Origin: an uncultured Eubacteriales bacterium
GTDB taxonomy: Bacteria > Bacillota > Clostridia > Monoglobales > Monoglobaceae
Direction of reading: 5' to 3'
Length of the DNA stretch: 64,000 nt
Assembly (NCBI GenBank): GCA_905198865.1
Contig: CAJKEB010000003.1
Location: forward strand, 10,393-74,392
The translations under genes were made by a program, and so were the position numbers. A model generated the notes under the pieces. The model saw nothing but the letters and a program-made list of their open reading frames with translations, had not been told where the DNA came from and did not search any database. Of this stretch, positions 8,752 to 17,573 are shown piece after piece (within the stretch, counting starts at the first letter, position 1; every line of letters starts with the position of its first letter).

Positions 8752-10428
8752 ATGAGCAAAAAGTATTCAATCGGTATTGACTTTGGTTCGCTGTCAGGCA
8801 GAGCTGTACTTGTTGAGGTAGATACCGGCAAAGAGGTTGCAGCGTCAACTCTTGAATATCCGCATGCCGTAATGTATGAGTATTTGCCTGACGGGAAAAC
8901 ACGTCTCGGTGTTGATTGGGCGCTTCAGCATCCGCAGGATTATCTTGATGTGTTAGGTCGCACAATACCGGCTGTTTTAAGAGACAGCGGGGTTGAGCCT
9001 GAGAACGTGATTGGAGTCGGCATTGACTTTACCGCATGTACAGTGCTTCCGGTTAAAAGCGATGGAACTCCTTTGTGTTTCCTTGATGAATACAAGTCAA
9101 ATCCTCACGCATATGTCAAGCTGTGGAAGCATCACGCTGCGCAAAAATATGCGAACAAGCTGAACGAAATTGCCGAAAAATCCGATAAGGATTTGCTTAG
9201 CAGATACGGCGGAAAGATTTCCTCCGAATGGATGATACCGAAGGTATGGCAGATAGCGGAGGAGGCGCCCGAAGTTTATGACGCAATGGATAAGTTTGTC
9301 GAGGCGGCTGATTGGATTATCTGGATGCTGACCGGCAAGGAAACACGTAACAGCTGTACAGCCGGTTATAAGGCTATGTGGAACAAGAAAGACGGATTTC
9401 CGTCAAAGGAGTTCTTTAAGTCGCTTAACCCTAAGCTTGAAAACTTTGTTGAGGAAAAGATCGGCTGCGAAGTTACACCAATCGGCGAAAAGGCGGGCGA
9501 GATTACGCGTGAGGCCGCAAAGCTTACCGGTCTGATGCCCGGAACCGCGGTTGCTGTAGGCAATGTTGACGCGCATGTTGCGCTTCCGGCGGTCGGTGTG
9601 ACAACTCCGGGAAAAATGCTCATGATTATAGGCACGTCGACCTGCGATGTTTTGCTCGGCAATGAAGAGAAAATCGTTCCCGGTATGTGTGGCGTTGTGC
9701 AGGACGGAATTATCCCGGGCTACCTCGGATACGAGGCGGGTCAGTCCTGTGTCGGCGACCATTTTGATTGGTTTGTCAAGAACTGTGTGCCGGAGAGCTA
9801 TTACAGAGAGGCAAAGGCTATGGATATGAATATACACCAGCTTCTCAGAACTAAGGCAGAAAAACAAAAACCCGGCGAGAGCGGCTTGCTTGCGCTTGAT
9901 TGGTGGAACGGAAACAGGAGCGTTTTGGTTGACGTTGACCTGACCGGTGTTATACTTGGCCTTAATCTTTTGACAAGACCCGAAGAGGTATACAGAGCTC
10001 TGATAGAAGCCACTGCATACGGCACAAGAAAGATTATTGACACATTCGAAAAGAGCGGTGTTCCGATTACAGAGCTGTATGCGGCAGGCGGCATAGCCGA
10101 AAAAGACGCATTTATGATGCAGATTTATGCCGACGTCACAAACAGAGACATAAAGATTTCCGCATCATCTCAGACGCCGGCGCTTGGCTCGGCAATGTTC
10201 GGTGCAGTTGCAGCAGGTAAGAAAAACGGCGGATATGACACTATTGAAGAATGTGCAAAAGTAATGGGCAAGGTCAAGGCTCATTATTACAAGCCGATTC
10301 CCGAAAATGTTGAGACATACGACAAGCTCTATGCCGAGTATGAAATTCTTCACGACTACTTCGGCAAGGGTGAAAATGACGTGATGAAGCGCCTTAAAGA
10401 TATAAAAAAGCAGGCAAAAAGTCTGTAG
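8752..10428 (+). CDS. araB: L-ribulokinase (FGGY family)
   Basis: The 558-residue protein phosphorylates L-ribulose with ATP, the second step of L-arabinose catabolism. The first FGGY phosphate motif is [12 protein letters not shown] and ribulokinase-specific [11 protein letters not shown] follows. GTSTCD, the [13 protein letters not shown] block and the C-terminal [11 protein letters not shown] complete the ATPase core. I place the start at the ATG at 8752, with TGGAGA nine bases upstream. A TTG 21 bases earlier adds 7 residues not typical of the family. It forms a tight operon with araD. No arabinose isomerase, transporter or AraR-type regulator is visible in the window. Confidence 0.95.
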   Translation: MSKKYSIGIDFGSLSGRAVLVEVDTGKEVAASTLEYPHAVMYEYLPDGKTRLGVDWALQHPQDYLDVLGRTIPAVLRDSGVEPENVIGVGIDFTACTVLPVKSDGTPLCFLDEYKSNPHAYVKLWKHHAAQKYANKLNEIAEKSDKDLLSRYGGKISSEWMIPKVWQIAEEAPEVYDAMDKFVEAADWIIWMLTGKETRNSCTAGYKAMWNKKDGFPSKEFFKSLNPKLENFVEEKIGCEVTPIGEKAGEITREAAKLTGLMPGTAVAVGNVDAHVALPAVGVTTPGKMLMIIGTSTCDVLLGNEEKIVPGMCGVVQDGIIPGYLGYEAGQSCVGDHFDWFVKNCVPESYYREAKAMDMNIHQLLRTKAEKQKPGESGLLALDWWNGNRSVLVDVDLTGVILGLNLLTRPEEVYRALIEATAYGTRKIIDTFEKSGVPITELYAAGGIAEKDAFMMQIYADVTNRDIKISASSQTPALGSAMFGAVAAGKKNGGYDTIEECAKVMGKVKAHYYKPIPENVETYDKLYAEYEILHDYFGKGENDVMKRLKDIKKQAKSL

Positions 10429-10451
10429 TGAATTGATTTTGGGGGATAATT

Positions 10452-11150
10452 ATGTTAGAGGAATTAAAACAAAAGGTTTATGAGGCAAATATGATGCTGC
10501 CTAAGCACGGACTTGTGACTTTCACATGGGGAAATGTTTCGGGTATCGACAGAGATAAAGGCCTGGTTGTGATAAAGCCGTCAGGCGTTGAATATGACAA
10601 GATGCAGCCCGAAGATATGGTTGTCGTTGATTTAAGCACAGGCAAGGTTGCGGAGGGCAGGCTCAATCCGTCATCGGATACACCAACGCATATTGAGCTG
10701 TATAAAGCGTTTCCCGATATAGGCGGTGTTGTACATACTCATTCTTCATATGCTACCTCATGGGCTCAGGCGGGCAGAGTGATTACCGCATACGGAACAA
10801 CTCATGCTGATTACTTCTACGGCGATATTCCGTGTACAAGAGCTTTGACAAAGGCTGAAATCGAAGACGGCTATGAGCTCAATACAGGAAAGGTAATAAT
10901 TGAAACTTTTGAGGATAAAGACCCGAATGCGATTCCGGGAGTTTTGGTGTTTAATCATGCGCCGTTTACATGGGGTACTGACCCTGCAAATGCGGTTCAT
11001 AATTCCGTTGTGCTTGAAGAGGTTGCAAAGATGGCATATCGCTGCGAAATTATAAATTCCGGCGTGACAAGAATGGGTAAGTATATCTTAGATAAGCATT
11101 ATAACAGAAAACACGGTGAAAACGCGTACTACGGCCAGAGCAGCAAGTAG
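10452..11150 (+). CDS. araD: L-ribulose-5-phosphate 4-epimerase
   Basis: The 232-residue class II aldolase-fold enzyme converts L-ribulose 5-phosphate to D-xylulose 5-phosphate by retro-aldol chemistry, feeding the pentose phosphate pathway. The length and the N-terminal block with [10 protein letters not shown] are typical. Zinc ligands lie in VVHTHSSYA and in the later NHAPFTWG segment. The C-terminal YYGQ is conserved in AraD. GGGGG sits shortly before the ATG, 23 bases after araB, so the two genes are one operon. The rpe gene at 27241 could link the product to ribulose 5-phosphate. Confidence 0.95.
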   Translation: MLEELKQKVYEANMMLPKHGLVTFTWGNVSGIDRDKGLVVIKPSGVEYDKMQPEDMVVVDLSTGKVAEGRLNPSSDTPTHIELYKAFPDIGGVVHTHSSYATSWAQAGRVITAYGTTHADYFYGDIPCTRALTKAEIEDGYELNTGKVIIETFEDKDPNAIPGVLVFNHAPFTWGTDPANAVHNSVVLEEVAKMAYRCEIINSGVTRMGKYILDKHYNRKHGENAYYGQSSK

Positions 11151-11179
11151 AAAGATATTAAAGATTAACGGTGGATAAA

Positions 11180-11797
11180 ATGGGTAAGTTTATTGTGTTT
11201 GAAGGTCTTGACGGATCGGGTAAAAGTTCACAGATAAATATTTTAGCCGATGAACTGAGACGGCGCGGAGAGAAGGTTTACGTCACTGCGGAGCCGACTG
11301 ACGGTGAGACCGGTAGGTATTTGAGACGTATTTTGTCGCAAAGTCTGAAAAAGGATATGCATCTTCAGGCGGCGCTGTTTCTCGCCGACAGAATTGAGCA
11401 TATCACTGACCCGGAAACAGGTATCAAGAAATACCTTGACGACGGATATACAGTGCTTTGTGACAGATATTACTATTCATCCCTCTCATATCAGGGCAAA
11501 AGTGGCAAGTGTGATTTTGACTGGGTTTTTGAAATGAATATGGGTTGTGAAAAGCTGCTTAAGCCCGATATTTGCTTCTTCCTGGACGTGTATCCGAAAA
11601 CCTGTAAGGAACGCATTGAAGAAACCCGCGACAATGTTGAACTATACGAAAAGAGTATTGAACTTATGAGCAATACACGCTGCGGTTTTATGGAGGTCTT
11701 TTCGCTTCTTGAGAAAGAGTACGGGCATAATATAGTCTGCATTGATGCAAATGACAGTATTGACAATATATCAAAGGAGATAATGAAACATGTATAG
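11180..11797 (+). CDS. tmk: Thymidylate kinase
   Basis: The 205-residue P-loop kinase phosphorylates dTMP to dTDP for DNA synthesis. Walker A reads [11 protein letters not shown], and [12 protein letters not shown] is the dTMP kinase DRY motif. I choose the ATG at 11180 because GGTGG lies just upstream and the mature family start is [13 protein letters not shown] nine bases earlier is the alternative. The sequence is somewhat diverged from textbook Tmk, so a broader dNMP kinase role cannot be excluded. It follows araD by 29 bases, and its last 8 bases overlap metK, which implies translational coupling with metK. Confidence 0.85.
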   Translation: MGKFIVFEGLDGSGKSSQINILADELRRRGEKVYVTAEPTDGETGRYLRRILSQSLKKDMHLQAALFLADRIEHITDPETGIKKYLDDGYTVLCDRYYYSSLSYQGKSGKCDFDWVFEMNMGCEKLLKPDICFFLDVYPKTCKERIEETRDNVELYEKSIELMSNTRCGFMEVFSLLEKEYGHNIVCIDANDSIDNISKEIMKHV

Positions 11798-12920
11798 AAG
11801 ATTATTTACATCTGAATCAGTAACAGAAGGTCATCCGGATAAAATTTCGGATTTGATTTCTGATGCTATCCTTGATGCAATTTTGACTGACGACCCCAAG
11901 GCTCGTGTTGCTGTTGAGGTAACCGTGACGACCGGATTGGTTCTGGTCGTGGGTGAGGTTACAACGAGTACGTATGTTGACATCAAAAAGATTGCACGTG
12001 AAACAATCAGAGAGGTAGGCTATGACAGAGCAAAATACGGATTCGACTGCGACACATGCGCTGTTCTCGTTGCATTGGACGAGCAGTCGCCCGATATTGC
12101 AATGGGTGTAGATGTCGATGGCGCAGGCGATCAGGGCATGATGTTCGGCTTTGCGTGTGATGAAACGGACGAATATATGCCGATGCCTATCTATCTTTCG
12201 CATAAGCTGGCAAAAAAGCTCACAGAGGTTCGCAAGAACGGAACATTGGGTTATCTTCGTCCCGACGGCAAGTCTCAGGTCACAGTTGAGTATAACAATG
12301 ACGGAAGCGTGAAGCGTGTTGACACGGTTGTTGTTTCAACCCAGCACAATGAGAGCGTAACTCAGGAGCAGCTTCATGAGGATATTGAAAAGTATGTTAT
12401 CAGACCGGTTATAGGTGATGAACTCATGGACGACGACACGATTATCTATATCAATCCTACAGGACGCTTTGTAATCGGCGGTCCTCAGGGCGACAGCGGT
12501 CATACCGGCAGAAAGATAATCGTTGATACGTACGGCGGATACGCAAGCCACGGCGGCGGTGCGTTCTCCGGCAAGGATCCGACAAAGGTTGACAGAAGCG
12601 CGGCATATGCCGCAAGATATGTTGCAAAGAATATCGTTGCAGCCGGTCTTGCAAAAGCGTGTGAGGTACAGCTTGCATATGCAATCGGCGTTGCAAAGCC
12701 TGTATCTCTCAGAATTGACACAAGAGGAACCGGCGTAATTGACGATCTTGAAATTGCTGACAGAGTGATGAAGGTATTTGATTTATCGCCTAAGGGAATA
12801 ATCGAATCACTCGATCTGCGCAGACCTATATATAAGCAAACAGCCGCATACGGTCACTTTGGCAGAAACGAACTTGACCTGCCTTGGGAGAGACTTGACA
12901 AGGCAGACGCACTGAAATAA
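11790..12920 (+). CDS. metK: S-adenosylmethionine synthetase
   Basis: The 376-residue enzyme makes S-adenosylmethionine from methionine and ATP. Hallmarks are [13 protein letters not shown] at the N-terminus, the [10 protein letters not shown] loop and the [16 protein letters not shown] phosphate-binding segment. AAGGAG precedes the ATG by 11 bases, inside the end of tmk. No SAM riboswitch can precede it because the upstream DNA is coding. It supplies the cofactor for RsmB and for the radical-SAM enzymes RlmN and PflA in this window, though they are not co-transcribed. Confidence 0.97.
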   Translation: MYRRLFTSESVTEGHPDKISDLISDAILDAILTDDPKARVAVEVTVTTGLVLVVGEVTTSTYVDIKKIARETIREVGYDRAKYGFDCDTCAVLVALDEQSPDIAMGVDVDGAGDQGMMFGFACDETDEYMPMPIYLSHKLAKKLTEVRKNGTLGYLRPDGKSQVTVEYNNDGSVKRVDTVVVSTQHNESVTQEQLHEDIEKYVIRPVIGDELMDDDTIIYINPTGRFVIGGPQGDSGHTGRKIIVDTYGGYASHGGGAFSGKDPTKVDRSAAYAARYVAKNIVAAGLAKACEVQLAYAIGVAKPVSLRIDTRGTGVIDDLEIADRVMKVFDLSPKGIIESLDLRRPIYKQTAAYGHFGRNELDLPWERLDKADALK

Positions 12921-12923
12921 TAA

Positions 12924-12966
12924 GGCTCCCCTTTAGGGGAGCTGTCGCCGTAGGCGACTGAGGGGG
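12924..12966. repeat. Palindromic repeat (two hairpins plus G-rich tail), copy 1
   Basis: Hairpin one is GCTCCCC-TTTA-GGGGAGC (12925-12942) and hairpin two is GTCGCC-GTA-GGCGAC (12944-12958), followed by TGAGGGGG. The same plan recurs at 14744-14786 on the other side of rqcH. The GAGGGGG tail is the Shine-Dalgarno of rqcH, 6 bases before its ATG. The tail can also pair with the C-rich left arm, so alternative folds are possible. Confidence 0.75.
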
Positions 12967-12972
12967 ACACTC

Positions 12973-14730
12973 ATGTCATATGATGGATTTGTAACGCACA
13001 GCATCGTGCATGAATTAAATACAAAAATCGTCGGCGGTAAGGTTGATAAGATTTATCAGCCCGAAGCCGACGAAATTATAATTTCAATACGGACATTCAG
13101 CGGCAGCTATCGGCTGCTGCTTTCTGCGAGTGCGTCAAACGCAAGGGTTCATTTTACTGAGGCAAAGCGTGAAAACCCTATGACTCCGCCTATGCTCTGT
13201 ATGCTCATGCGCAAGCATTTGTCAGGCGGCAGGATAGCTGCAGTAAGCCAGATAGAATTTGACAGAATAATTAAGATAGATATCGAAAGCTATAACGAAC
13301 TCGGTGATTTGGGAATTAAGTCGATAATTATTGAGATTATGGGCAGACACAGCAATATTATATTTATTGACGAGAACAACAAGATTCTTGACAGTGCAAA
13401 GCATGTTGATTTTACAGTCAGCGCGGTCAGACAAATCCTGCCCGGCTTTATATATGAGCTTCCGCCGAAGCAGGACAAGATTGCGCCGACTGACTTTTCA
13501 CTTGTGGACTTTATGAACGATTTGGCAAAGCAGAGCGGCGATACTCTTCTTGATAAGTTTCTGTTGTCTCGGATTATGGGCATGAGTCCGCTTATTGCCA
13601 GAGAAATAGTCTATCGCTTTGCCGGGCATACAAAGGTTACAAAGGACGAGATTGACGAAGCCAAATTTGTAACGTATGTTCAATCAATATGCGGTGACAT
13701 CAGCAGCAATAACTATTCACCGTGTGTTGTGCTTGATAGTAATACCCGAAAACCGCTTGCTTTTTCGTGTATTGAGCTTACGCAGTACGGTGAGTCTGTG
13801 AAAATAAAGAAGGTCGATAGCATCAGTGAAGCAATCGATGATTATTATTTAACTCGCGCCGCACAGGAGCGTATGAGGCAAAAGAGCGCGGATATATTTA
13901 AGCTGGTTAATAATAATATCGACAGGTGTACTAAAAAGCTTGCTATGCACCGCAGAAATCTCGAAAAGTCAAAGGACAGGGAAAAGTATAAGATTTGCGG
14001 CGACTTACTGACTGCGAGTATGTATAAGGTTAAGTACGGAATGAGTGAGGTTGAGGTTGAAAACTATTACGATAACAACAAGACTATGACCATAAAGCTC
14101 GACCCTGATATTTCGCCTGCGCAGAACGCACAGAAGTATTATAAGAAGTATAACAAGGCAAAGGTGACAGAGGAACACTCTGCCGAGCAGATTTCAGGCG
14201 CAGAGGAGGAACTCGCATATCTTGAGACGGTTCTTGACAGTATTGTAAAGGCTGAATCACCGAATGATTTGAATGAAATAAAGGACGAGCTTGCCGAACA
14301 GGGATATATTTCAAGAAGCGGGAATGCGAAAAAGAAAAAGAAGCCGCAGAAGTCAAGTCCGATGAGGTTTGTGTCAAGCGACGGCTATGAAATTCTTGTC
14401 GGCAGAAACAATAAGCAAAATGATGAGCTCACAATTCGTATGTCGTATTCTACGGATATTTGGCTGCATACAAAGGAAATCCCCGGTTCGCATACTCTGA
14501 TCCGTACCAACGGAACAGGCGAAGCGCCGGATAATACAATACTTGAAGCGGCTCAGCTTGCTGCATATTACAGCAAGGCAAAGAATTCGGCTCAGGTTCC
14601 GGTTGACTTCACACAGGTCAAAAATGTGAAAAAACCGAACGGAGCAAAGCCCGGCTTTGTGATATACGAACGAAACCAGACGGTATATGTAACGCCAAAG
14701 CTGCTTGAAGCCAAAGAGCAGGAAAAATAG
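12973..14730 (+). CDS. rqcH: Ribosome quality control protein RqcH (NFACT family, FbpA-like)
   Basis: The 585-residue protein is the bacterial Rqc2/NEMF homologue. It binds stalled 50S-peptidyl-tRNA complexes and directs C-terminal alanine tailing. Domains in order are NFACT-N (about 1-215, starting MSYDGFVTHSIVHEL), HhH and coiled-coil regions (about 215-450, Lys/Glu-rich) and NFACT-R near the C-terminus with GYEILVGRNNKQND and WLHTKEIPGSH. Older annotations call it fibronectin-binding protein. The Shine-Dalgarno comes from the repeat just upstream. RsgA, RbgA and EngB, also in the window, serve the same ribosome-maintenance theme. Confidence 0.93.
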   Translation: MSYDGFVTHSIVHELNTKIVGGKVDKIYQPEADEIIISIRTFSGSYRLLLSASASNARVHFTEAKRENPMTPPMLCMLMRKHLSGGRIAAVSQIEFDRIIKIDIESYNELGDLGIKSIIIEIMGRHSNIIFIDENNKILDSAKHVDFTVSAVRQILPGFIYELPPKQDKIAPTDFSLVDFMNDLAKQSGDTLLDKFLLSRIMGMSPLIAREIVYRFAGHTKVTKDEIDEAKFVTYVQSICGDISSNNYSPCVVLDSNTRKPLAFSCIELTQYGESVKIKKVDSISEAIDDYYLTRAAQERMRQKSADIFKLVNNNIDRCTKKLAMHRRNLEKSKDREKYKICGDLLTASMYKVKYGMSEVEVENYYDNNKTMTIKLDPDISPAQNAQKYYKKYNKAKVTEEHSAEQISGAEEELAYLETVLDSIVKAESPNDLNEIKDELAEQGYISRSGNAKKKKKPQKSSPMRFVSSDGYEILVGRNNKQNDELTIRMSYSTDIWLHTKEIPGSHTLIRTNGTGEAPDNTILEAAQLAAYYSKAKNSAQVPVDFTQVKNVKKPNGAKPGFVIYERNQTVYVTPKLLEAKEQEK

Positions 14731-14743
14731 AGTTTTTATTTTG

Positions 14744-14786
14744 CCTCTCCCTACGGGAGAGGTGGCGCCGTAGGCGCCGGAGAGGG
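14744..14786. repeat. Palindromic repeat, copy 2
   Basis: CCTCTCCC-TAC-GGGAGAGG (14744-14762) is followed by GGCGCC-GTA-GGCGCC (14764-14778) and the tail GGAGAGGG. The plan is the same as copy 1 at 12924-12966, with compensating changes in both stems, which argues that the fold is selected. It fills most of the gap between the convergent rqcH and folC genes and overlaps neither. Confidence 0.75.
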
Positions 14787-14789
14787 CTG

Positions 14790-16046
14790 CTAATTCCTGC
14801 GTATCTCTCCGGCTAAATACAGCGAGCCGCACACGCATATTAATGCGTTGGGATTTTCAGAAGTCCTGTTTGTAAGCTCTTTAAGCGCTGCGGCGCTTTG
14901 TTTTATTGCCGTTGAGTTAATACTATGCTTTGAAAATTCATTGCTTAATTCATTGCATGATAAGCATCTAGGCATATCAACCTCGGTTGTGACAACTTCA
15001 GAATTATTTTTTGCGGCAAAGTCCGAAATCAGTTTTACTATTTCTGAATAGTCCTTGTCCTGCATGACCGCAGTCAAAAAGTATATCTGACGTTTGGTTT
15101 GAGAGAGCGCTTTAAGAAGCGCAGCAATCGCCTGAGGATTGTGCGCGCCGTCTATAACCAGATTTTTATTGAGGTATTCGAGCCTGCCGTTTATTTTTGC
15201 GGATTTAAGGCCGTTTCTAATGTCTGAATTGCTTATCCTATACCCCTTTTTATCTATAACGTTTGCAAGCTCTATTGCGGTTACCGCATTATAAACCTGA
15301 AACTCACCCTCCATTGCGAGGGCGTATTTTTCATTTTTATATACAAAGCTGTTGCCCTTACTGTCTGTATTCGAAATATCTTTTGTATTTGGTACTATAA
15401 GCTCGGCGTTTTGCGTTTTGCATACCTGATTTGCGTTTTCAAACACGACTTTGTCCTGTATTGGATACAAGACAACATTTGAATTTGGCTTGATAATCCC
15501 GAACTTATCCTTTGAAATTTCGTCAAGAGTGTTTCCAAGATACTGGCAGTGATCAAGTCCGATTGCGGTAAATCCGACAGCTGTCGGGTTTTCAATGACG
15601 TTTGTTGCGTCAAGCTTGCCGCCGAGTCCGACCTCAAGCACCACAAAGTCGCATTTGTTTTTGTGAAAATACTCGATTGCGACTGCCGTGTCAAAAGCGA
15701 ATTCCGAGACTTTTGCGTCGTACCTTTCGGAAATGTCCTTGACATATCCGACTATTTCAACAAGCTCATCATTTGAAATCGGTACACCGTTTATTCTTAT
15801 TCGTTCGTTAAAGTATTCCAGATACGGAGATGTGAACAAGCCTACCTTGTAACCTGCCTGCTTTAATATTTCGGCAATCATTGTGCATGTGCTGCCCTTG
15901 CCATTTGTACCGCCTATATGAATAAACTTCAAGTCATTTTGCGGATTATTCATCATATCCAGAAGTATACGAAGCAGGTCGTTGCCGAGAATTCTGTTGA
16001 ATTTTGGAATGCTGTGAATATATTCGAGTGTTTGTTTGTAGTCCAT
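14790..16046 (-). CDS. folC: Folylpolyglutamate synthase / dihydrofolate synthase
   Basis: The 418-residue Mur-ligase-fold enzyme adds glutamate to folates and often also makes dihydrofolate from dihydropteroate. The P-loop is GGTNGKGST, followed by LFTSPYL and EVGLGGKLDATN, which are family hallmarks. The DGAHNP motif stands at the start of the C-terminal domain. The ATG joins the hisF stop directly (TAAATG) with no clear Shine-Dalgarno, so translation is probably coupled to hisF. No other folate gene is nearby. Confidence 0.95.
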   Translation of the reverse strand: MDYKQTLEYIHSIPKFNRILGNDLLRILLDMMNNPQNDLKFIHIGGTNGKGSTCTMIAEILKQAGYKVGLFTSPYLEYFNERIRINGVPISNDELVEIVGYVKDISERYDAKVSEFAFDTAVAIEYFHKNKCDFVVLEVGLGGKLDATNVIENPTAVGFTAIGLDHCQYLGNTLDEISKDKFGIIKPNSNVVLYPIQDKVVFENANQVCKTQNAELIVPNTKDISNTDSKGNSFVYKNEKYALAMEGEFQVYNAVTAIELANVIDKKGYRISNSDIRNGLKSAKINGRLEYLNKNLVIDGAHNPQAIAALLKALSQTKRQIYFLTAVMQDKDYSEIVKLISDFAAKNNSEVVTTEVDMPRCLSCNELSNEFSKHSINSTAIKQSAAALKELTNRTSENPNALICVCGSLYLAGEIRRN

Positions 16047-16814
16047 TTATTTTTCTGTTCTGCGAACAGGTACTCCTTCTTTCTCAAGATAATTTTTCAG
16101 GTCGTTTATTTCAATTTCCCTGAAGTGGAAGAGCGAGGCTGCAAGAGCGGCGTCCGCCTTTCCGTCCGTCAGGGCTTCTTTAAAGTGAGACATTTCGCCG
16201 GCTCCGCCGGAAGCGATAACGGGAATATTGACCGCTTCTGAGATTGTTCGTGTAAGCTCAATGTCATATCCGGCCTTTGTTCCGTCACAGTCCATAGAGG
16301 TCAGAAGAATTTCGCCTGCGCCAAGCCCTTCGGCTTTCTTTGCCCACTCGACAGCATCAAGACCCGTGTCAATCCTGCCGCCGTTTATATAGACGTTCCA
16401 GCCACCGTTTTCACGGTGTTTTGCGTCAATCGCTACAACTACGCACTGGCTGCCGAACTTCTGTGCCGCATCGGATATAAGCTGCGGATTGCGTATAGCC
16501 GATGAGTTTATAGAAATCTTGTCAGCGCCCTGTAGCAGCAGCTCACGAAAGTCATCGACAGATTTTATTCCACCGCCCACAGTGAAGGGGATAAAGACCG
16601 TTTCTGCCACCTTTCGCGCCATTTCAACAACAGTGTTTCTTGCCTCGTGCGTTGCCGTTATATCCAAAAAGACAAGCTCGTCCGCTCCTGCCTCGTTATA
16701 TACCTTCGCAACCTCGACCGGATCCCCTGCGTCAATCAGGTTGACGAAATTCACACCTTTAACAACACGCCCGTTTTTTACATCAAGACATGGGATTATT
16801 CGTTTTGCATACAT
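16047..16814 (-). CDS. hisF: Imidazole glycerol phosphate synthase, cyclase subunit
   Basis: The 255-residue (beta/alpha)8 barrel uses ammonia from HisH to turn PRFAR into imidazole glycerol phosphate and AICAR. Catalytic Asp11 (IPCLDVKNG) and Asp130 (VVAIDAK) are present, as are phosphate-binding GGGI and ASGGAG loops. AGGAGGG precedes the ATG. It lies 25 bases after hisH, with which it forms the heterodimeric synthase. AICAR is the substrate of late purine synthesis, but purB at 48 kb is not linked. The remaining his genes are not in the window. Confidence 0.97.
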   Translation of the reverse strand: MYAKRIIPCLDVKNGRVVKGVNFVNLIDAGDPVEVAKVYNEAGADELVFLDITATHEARNTVVEMARKVAETVFIPFTVGGGIKSVDDFRELLLQGADKISINSSAIRNPQLISDAAQKFGSQCVVVAIDAKHRENGGWNVYINGGRIDTGLDAVEWAKKAEGLGAGEILLTSMDCDGTKAGYDIELTRTISEAVNIPVIASGGAGEMSHFKEALTDGKADAALAASLFHFREIEINDLKNYLEKEGVPVRRTEK

Positions 16815-16839
16815 ATATTATTGCCCTCCTGCTTCAGAC

Positions 16840-17445
16840 TTACAGACTGCCGAAATTTTTAAGTATTTTAAGCCCCAGATTTCCGCTCTTTTCCGGGTGG
16901 AACTGGGTCGCATACACATTGTCTTTGTGCAGTGAAATCGGCAGTGTGTGGCCGTACTCGGTAGTTGCCGATATAATGCTCTTGTCCTCAGGCTCCATAT
17001 AAAACGAGTGTACGAAATAAACATACGGCTCACTGCCCAAATCCTTAAATATCGGACAATCCGGCTTATAATCAATAGAATTCCAGCCCATATGCGGTAT
17101 TTTAAGTCCGTCAGTGTGGGGGATTTTTTTGATTTCACCCTCAAAGATACCGAGACCCTTTGCTTCGGGCGATTCCTCACTCGATTCAAACAACAGCTGC
17201 AAGCCGAGGCAAATCCCAAGAAACGGCGTACCGCTTTCAATAACCTTATGTATACAGCCGCTTAGCCCTTTGTCATTAATCGACTTCATACAGTCGCCGA
17301 ATGCTCCGACTCCCGGAAGAATTACTTTGTCTGCTTCCAAAATCTTTTTGGAATCTGAAGTTATTTCAGTCTCAAAGCCCAAAAACTCAAGAGCTTTCTC
17401 AACCGAACGCAGATTCCCTGCTCCGTAATCTATTATTCTGATCAT
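16840..17445 (-). CDS. hisH: Imidazole glycerol phosphate synthase, glutamine amidotransferase subunit
   Basis: The 201-residue class I glutaminase feeds ammonia to HisF. Nucleophile Cys79 lies in GICLGLQLL, and the FHPEKSG segment carries the His-Glu pair. DYGAGNLRSV is the HisH N-terminal signature. The ATG at 17445 is preceded by GGAGTG; the frame extends 6 codons further without support. It leads the hisH-hisF-folC unit. Confidence 0.96.
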   Translation of the reverse strand: MIRIIDYGAGNLRSVEKALEFLGFETEITSDSKKILEADKVILPGVGAFGDCMKSINDKGLSGCIHKVIESGTPFLGICLGLQLLFESSEESPEAKGLGIFEGEIKKIPHTDGLKIPHMGWNSIDYKPDCPIFKDLGSEPYVYFVHSFYMEPEDKSIISATTEYGHTLPISLHKDNVYATQFHPEKSGNLGLKILKNFGSL

Positions 17446-17474
17446 AATATCACTCCATAACATTAATTGTCACA

Positions 17475-17503
17475 ATTATACTATTATACGCCGTATTTTG
17501 CAA
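17475..17503 (-). promoter_or_regulatory. Promoter for hisHF-folC
   Basis: Reading the minus strand, TTGCAA (17498-17503) and TATAAT (17475-17480) are separated by 17 bases, about 30 bases before the hisH ATG. Confidence 0.7.
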
Positions 17504-17537
17504 GTAATAAAACAAAAAATATTTTACAAAGACAAAG

Positions 17538-17562
17538 AGAACGCCGGAAATTCCGACGTTCT
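17538..17562 (-). terminator. Hairpin after the leucine-rich-repeat gene
   Basis: A stem of about 10 bp with one C-A mismatch (17538-17548 with 17552-17562) lies just after the minus-strand stop. The minus strand then runs into a T-rich but interrupted stretch. Confidence 0.5.
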
Positions 17563-17573
17563 GCATAAGCAAA

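Noticed and set aside
11150..11790. SAM riboswitch for metK
   Set aside because: The upstream DNA is the tmk coding sequence and no such fold is seen.
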